A stretch of 64,000 bases of DNA from DASWOJ01 sp964242415. Lineage in GTDB: Bacteria; Pseudomonadota; Alphaproteobacteria; Acetobacterales; Acetobacteraceae. Where the stretch lies: the NCBI GenBank assembly GCA_964242415.1, contig CAXTAT010000004.1, positions 186,001 to 250,000 on the forward strand. Direction: 5' to 3'. The notes under the pieces were generated by a model. It did no database searches. It saw only the letters and a list, made by a program, of their open reading frames with translations, and was not told the origin of the DNA. The number at the start of each line of letters is the position of its first letter. Position 1 is the stretch's first letter. Below are positions 61,293 to 64,000 of the stretch, in pieces. A program made the translations under genes and the position numbers.

Positions 61293-62245
61293 TCGATCCG
61301 TTCAGCCTCGCCGCGGGGTGGCTGCAAGAAACGGTGCTGTTACCGGCGCTGTATAGCCTGGACATGATGCAGTGGGAGGAGATCTCGTTCGGCTGGGCGC
61401 TGTTCGCCTGCTACGGGCTGGCGCAGGTGGTCATCACCTTCGCGATCTGCCTGCCGCTGGAACGGTGGCGACCGGTGGAGCACTGGCCGGACGCCAAGGC
61501 GGTGTGGGTGGACGTGCTGTACACCCTTATTTCTCGTGTCGGCGTGCTGCCGCTGGTGACGTTCGTGCTGTTCTACCAGTTGCAGGTGGCAATGAGCGGC
61601 TGGATGACCGACCATGGCTGGGTGCCGCCGACTCTAGAGCGGATGTTCCCGGCGCTGCTTGGGCATCACGTGCTGACGTTCTTCGCCTATGCGGCGATCC
61701 TGGACTTTGCCGAGTATTGGCGGCACCGGCTGTCGCACCGGTTCGGCTGGTGGTGGGCGCTGCACTCGCTGCACCATGCGCAGCGGCAGATGACGTTCTG
61801 GTCGGATGACCGCAACCATGTGCTGGACGACCTGATCGGCTTCGTGTGGTTCACCCTGATCGCCCTGCTGATCGGCATTCCGCCCCTGCAGTTCCCCCTG
61901 CTGGTGCTGCTGCTGCGGCTGTTGGAAAGCCTATCGCACGCTAACGCCCGGGTGTCGTTCGGCTGGCTAGGGGAGCGGCTGCTGATCTCCCCCCGGTTCC
62001 ACCGGGCGCACCATGGCGTGCTGGCGGCGGGTCAGCGCAGCGCCAACTACGGCGCGATCCTGCCGTGGTGGGACATGCTGTTCCGGACGGCGGACTTCGA
62101 CCGGGCCTATGTGCGGACGGGCGATCCTTCGGCAGAGGAGGCGTTGGCGACCGGCACCTACTTGCAGCAGCAGTGGGCGGGGCTGCGGCGCATGGCGCGG
62201 ATGGCGGGTTGGACCCGGCGCTGGCAGGAACTGCGGCTGCGTTAG
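61289..62245 (+). CDS. Sterol desaturase / fatty acid hydroxylase family membrane protein
   Basis: 318 residues with four or more hydrophobic helices. The di-iron histidine motifs are complete: HRLSH (146-150), HSLHH (159-163), H177, HxNA at H217 and HRAHH (238-242). It hydroxylates or desaturates a lipid, sterol-like or carotenoid chain in the inner membrane using O2. Pairing with an exported propeller protein (ATGA overlap) suggests a lipid-modification unit with a periplasmic partner (inference). The stop is followed by a family B repeat. Confidence 0.92.
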   Translation: MIDPFSLAAGWLQETVLLPALYSLDMMQWEEISFGWALFACYGLAQVVITFAICLPLERWRPVEHWPDAKAVWVDVLYTLISRVGVLPLVTFVLFYQLQVAMSGWMTDHGWVPPTLERMFPALLGHHVLTFFAYAAILDFAEYWRHRLSHRFGWWWALHSLHHAQRQMTFWSDDRNHVLDDLIGFVWFTLIALLIGIPPLQFPLLVLLLRLLESLSHANARVSFGWLGERLLISPRFHRAHHGVLAAGQRSANYGAILPWWDMLFRTADFDRAYVRTGDPSAEEALATGTYLQQQWAGLRRMARMAGWTRRWQELRLR

Positions 62246-62299
62246 CACCGGCTGCTTGTTGGCCCGGGTCGTAGGCAGCACGCATGACGAACATGCGCT

Positions 62300-62460
62300 C
62301 CTCCCTGTCCCCCTTCGTGAGAGGGCCGGGGTTAGAGGGTCTTGCGGAACCGTTCCCTTGGTTTTTAAAGCACGGTTCAGACCATAACCGCGTCTTCGGG
62401 CGCCGAAGCTAGCGAGACCCCCTCACCCCGGCCCTCCTCCCGAAGGGGGAGAGGGAGCAG
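62300..62460. repeat. Family B palindromic repeat pair in a 311-bp gap
   Basis: Left half about 62300-62340 and right half about 62415-62460, inverted, with GAGAGGGCCGGGG and CCCCGGCCCTC cores. The loop contains a small AACCGT / ACGGTT hairpin. Nothing else is recognisable in 62246-62556. Confidence 0.8.
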
Positions 62461-62556
62461 GCGGGTGGAACTCTTACGCCATTATTGGCAGGTCTGGTTC
62501 TAGCGAGCCGGTTCAGATAGCCAAGCAAGGTCCGGATGACACCGGGACCGCCGTGC

Positions 62557-62808
62557 TCACGCCGGCTCCAGCACCCGGGGGCGATGCGGCGCGTTCGCCA
62601 TCGGCTTCGGGATCAGGCAGTCGGGCAACGGCTTCTGCACCGGCGACAGGTCCAGCGGCGGCGGAACCGGGGTCGGTGCGCGCGGCTCATCGCCACCCCA
62701 GCCGCCGCGTGGCGGACGGCGCAGGGCCACCAACTCCCGCACGGCCAGCGCCAGCGGCACACCGAATGTCAGGACGCCGCTGAGAATCACTTGGGTGGCG
62801 GATGTCAT
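62557..62808 (-). CDS. Small single-pass membrane protein, hypothetical
   Basis: 83 residues. One hydrophobic helix (about 7-27, VILSGVLTFGVPLALAVREL) is followed by a basic and proline-rich cytoplasmic tail (APTPVPPPLDLSPVQKPLPD). GGGAG lies 7 nt before the ATG, a good translation signal. I recognise no family. It is the sort of short transmembrane protein that automated tools may miss. Confidence 0.65.
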   Translation of the reverse strand: MTSATQVILSGVLTFGVPLALAVRELVALRRPPRGGWGGDEPRAPTPVPPPLDLSPVQKPLPDCLIPKPMANAPHRPRVLEPA

Positions 62809-62891
62809 TGCGTGCTCCCAGCTTGAGAATGACGAACGTTAGAGTACTTTCCTGGGTTTCGTCATCACTTTCCGCGCGTAACTTCGCTTGA

Positions 62892-63737
62892 TTATGCAGC
62901 CACCACGCGCTGCGTCTGCTCGCCCAGCCCGGTGATGCCCAAGTGCATGGTTTGCCCGCCGTGCAGGAAGACCGGCTGTGGCTTCTTGCCCATGCCGACG
63001 CCGGGCGGGGTGCCGGTGCTGATGATGTCGCCGGGGTGCAGCGTCAGGAAGTGGCTGCAATAGCTGACCAGCTTCGGCACGTTGAAGATCATCGTGTCCG
63101 TGTTGCCGGTCTGCATCCGCTGGCCGTCCACGTCCAGCCACATCGACAAGGCGTGCGGGTCCGGCACCTCGTCGGCGGTCACCAGCCAGGGGCCGGTAGG
63201 GCCGAAGGTGTCGCAGCACTTGCCCTTGTCCCAGGTGCCGCCGCGTTCGATCTGGTATTCGCGCTCGCTCACGTCGTTGACGATGCAGTAACCGGCGACA
63301 TGCTTCATCGCCTCGTGCTCAGGCACGTAGGTCGCGCGCTCGCCGATGACGATGGCCAGCTCGACCTCCCAATCGGACTTCTTGGAGCCGCGCGGCAGGT
63401 GGACGTCGTCGTTCGGGCCTTGGTAGCTGCCGAGCGACTTCAGGAAGACAATGGGTTCCTTCGGGATGGCCAAGCCGCTTTCCGCGGCGTGGTCGGCGTA
63501 GTTCAGGCCGATGCAGATGAAGTTGGTCGGGCGCGGCACTGGCGGGCCGATGCGGGCGCCGGGCACGACCGTGGGCAGGGTGGCCGGGTCGATAGCCGCC
63601 AGCCGCGCCAGCCCGGCCGGGGACAGCGCGGCGGCGTCGAAGTCGTGCAGCACGCCCGACAGGTCTCGCATGGCGCCGTCCTTGTCCAGCAAGGCAGGCT
63701 TCTCGGCGCCGGGGGCGCCCACACGCATCAGCTTCAT
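62892..63737 (-). CDS. FAH-family hydrolase (2,4-diketo-3-deoxy-L-fuconate hydrolase-like)
   Basis: 281 residues. The metal-binding core is SDWEVELAIVIG (about 120-131), with NFICIGLNYADHAAESG (about 72-88) and GTPPGVGMG near the end, characteristic of the FAH subgroup that includes fuconate/rhamnonate pathway hydrolases and isomerases. Its next neighbour is an SDR resembling 2-keto-3-deoxy-L-fuconate dehydrogenase. ATG 63737; the neighbouring SDR stop is 12 bp upstream, so both are in one operon that enters from beyond the right edge. Confidence 0.88.
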   Translation of the reverse strand: MKLMRVGAPGAEKPALLDKDGAMRDLSGVLHDFDAAALSPAGLARLAAIDPATLPTVVPGARIGPPVPRPTNFICIGLNYADHAAESGLAIPKEPIVFLKSLGSYQGPNDDVHLPRGSKKSDWEVELAIVIGERATYVPEHEAMKHVAGYCIVNDVSEREYQIERGGTWDKGKCCDTFGPTGPWLVTADEVPDPHALSMWLDVDGQRMQTGNTDTMIFNVPKLVSYCSHFLTLHPGDIISTGTPPGVGMGKKPQPVFLHGGQTMHLGITGLGEQTQRVVAA

Positions 63738-63748
63738 GGTGGTTTCCT

Positions 63749-64000
63749 CTACAGGGTCCAGCCGCCGTCGATGACGACCGCCTGGCCGGTGATGAACTGC
63801 GTCTCGTCCGAGCCGAGATACACCGCCAGCGCCGCAATCTCCTCCGGCGTGCCCAGCCGGCCCATGGCTTGGCGCGCGATGAAGCCGGTCCGCGCCGCCT
63901 CCAGCGACCCGGCGGCGGCGGCGTTGGCGGCGATGCGGTCGTCGAGGCTCGGGGTCTGCACGGTGCCGGGGCAGATGGCGTTGCAGCGGACGCCATGCTT
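63749..64000 (-). CDS. SDR family dehydrogenase, C-terminal fragment (runs off the window)
   Basis: Only the last 83 codons are in the window; the frame stays open to position 64000 and codes KHGVRCNAICPGTVQTPSL at the edge, the loop before the substrate-binding helix of SDRs. The C-terminus (GRLGTPEEIAALAVYLGSDETQFITGQ, then DGGWTL) is typical of 3-oxoacyl-reductase-like and 2-keto-3-deoxy-fuconate dehydrogenases. Catalytic Ser, Tyr and Lys lie outside the window. Same operon as the FAH gene. Confidence 0.88.
   Translation of the reverse strand, partial: KHGVRCNAICPGTVQTPSLDDRIAANAAAAGSLEAARTGFIARQAMGRLGTPEEIAALAVYLGSDETQFITGQAVVIDGGWTL

Overview
The window is a 64 kb stretch of very GC-rich bacterial chromosome, densely packed with genes. 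The codon usage, the ispH-thrB-rnhA order, a CIRCE-controlled groESL operon, many solute-binding-protein transport systems and a microbial rhodopsin suggest an alphaproteobacterium. Rhodospirillales/Acetobacteraceae is the best guess, by inference only. I saw no rRNA, tRNA, CRISPR array, prophage or intact insertion sequence. Both edges cut into operons.

Layout. 0-5 kb: end of a branched-chain amino acid/amide ABC system (permease plus a fused LivG-LivF ATPase), then a class III CoA-transferase, a crotonase-fold protein and an alpha/beta hydrolase. 5-7.4 kb: groES-groEL with CIRCE and a strong terminator. 7.5-12.1 kb (minus): a small helical protein, an exported methyltransferase, an exported four-EF-hand protein, a DTG-type rhodopsin, a DUF892 ferritin-like protein and an Fsr-like MFS exporter. 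12.3-17.3 kb: an ABC importer (binding protein, ATPase, two permeases) around a FadR-type GntR regulator, with two matching 17-bp palindromes that look like its operators. 17.5-25.2 kb: a glycan cluster (FkbM-like methyltransferase, AGE-family epimerase, an unrecognised protein, two tandem TPR-GT9 glycosyltransferases). 25.3-34.1 kb: a DEAD-box helicase, then three transglutaminase-like proteins with NIPSNAP and AstE-like genes. 34.3-40.7 kb: CDF metal exporter, lipoprotein, ispH-thrB-rnhA, an AtoE transporter gene whose 3' end is destroyed against rnhA, and an FAH-family enzyme. 40.8-47.4 kb: NUDIX, orphan TRAP binding protein, FAD oxidase, ATP-grasp/alpha-E fusion and a fourth transglutaminase. 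47.6-53.7 kb (minus): Ldh2-type dehydrogenase, SDR, PcaL-type fusion, dgoA-dgoK and a GT2 glycosyltransferase. 53.8-59.5 kb: gamma-glutamyltransferase, TrmO, amidase, M20 peptidase and a signal-less binding protein. 59.6-64 kb: response regulator, beta-propeller/fatty-acid-hydroxylase pair, and an FAH-SDR sugar-acid pair running off the edge.

How the genes work together. The most coherent unusual system is the transglutaminase / circularly permuted ATP-grasp / alpha-E set. It is split over two loci (26.9-34.1 and 43.0-47.4 kb) and has four transglutaminase-fold paralogues. Its family context (predicted amidoligase peptide-modification systems) is known from comparative genomics, but substrate and product are not, and the FAD oxidase and AstE-like partners are uncommon clues.

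The intergenic DNA is also structured. Two palindromic repeat families recur throughout. In addition, 11-15-nt tandem repeats sit repeatedly on or beside start and stop codons.
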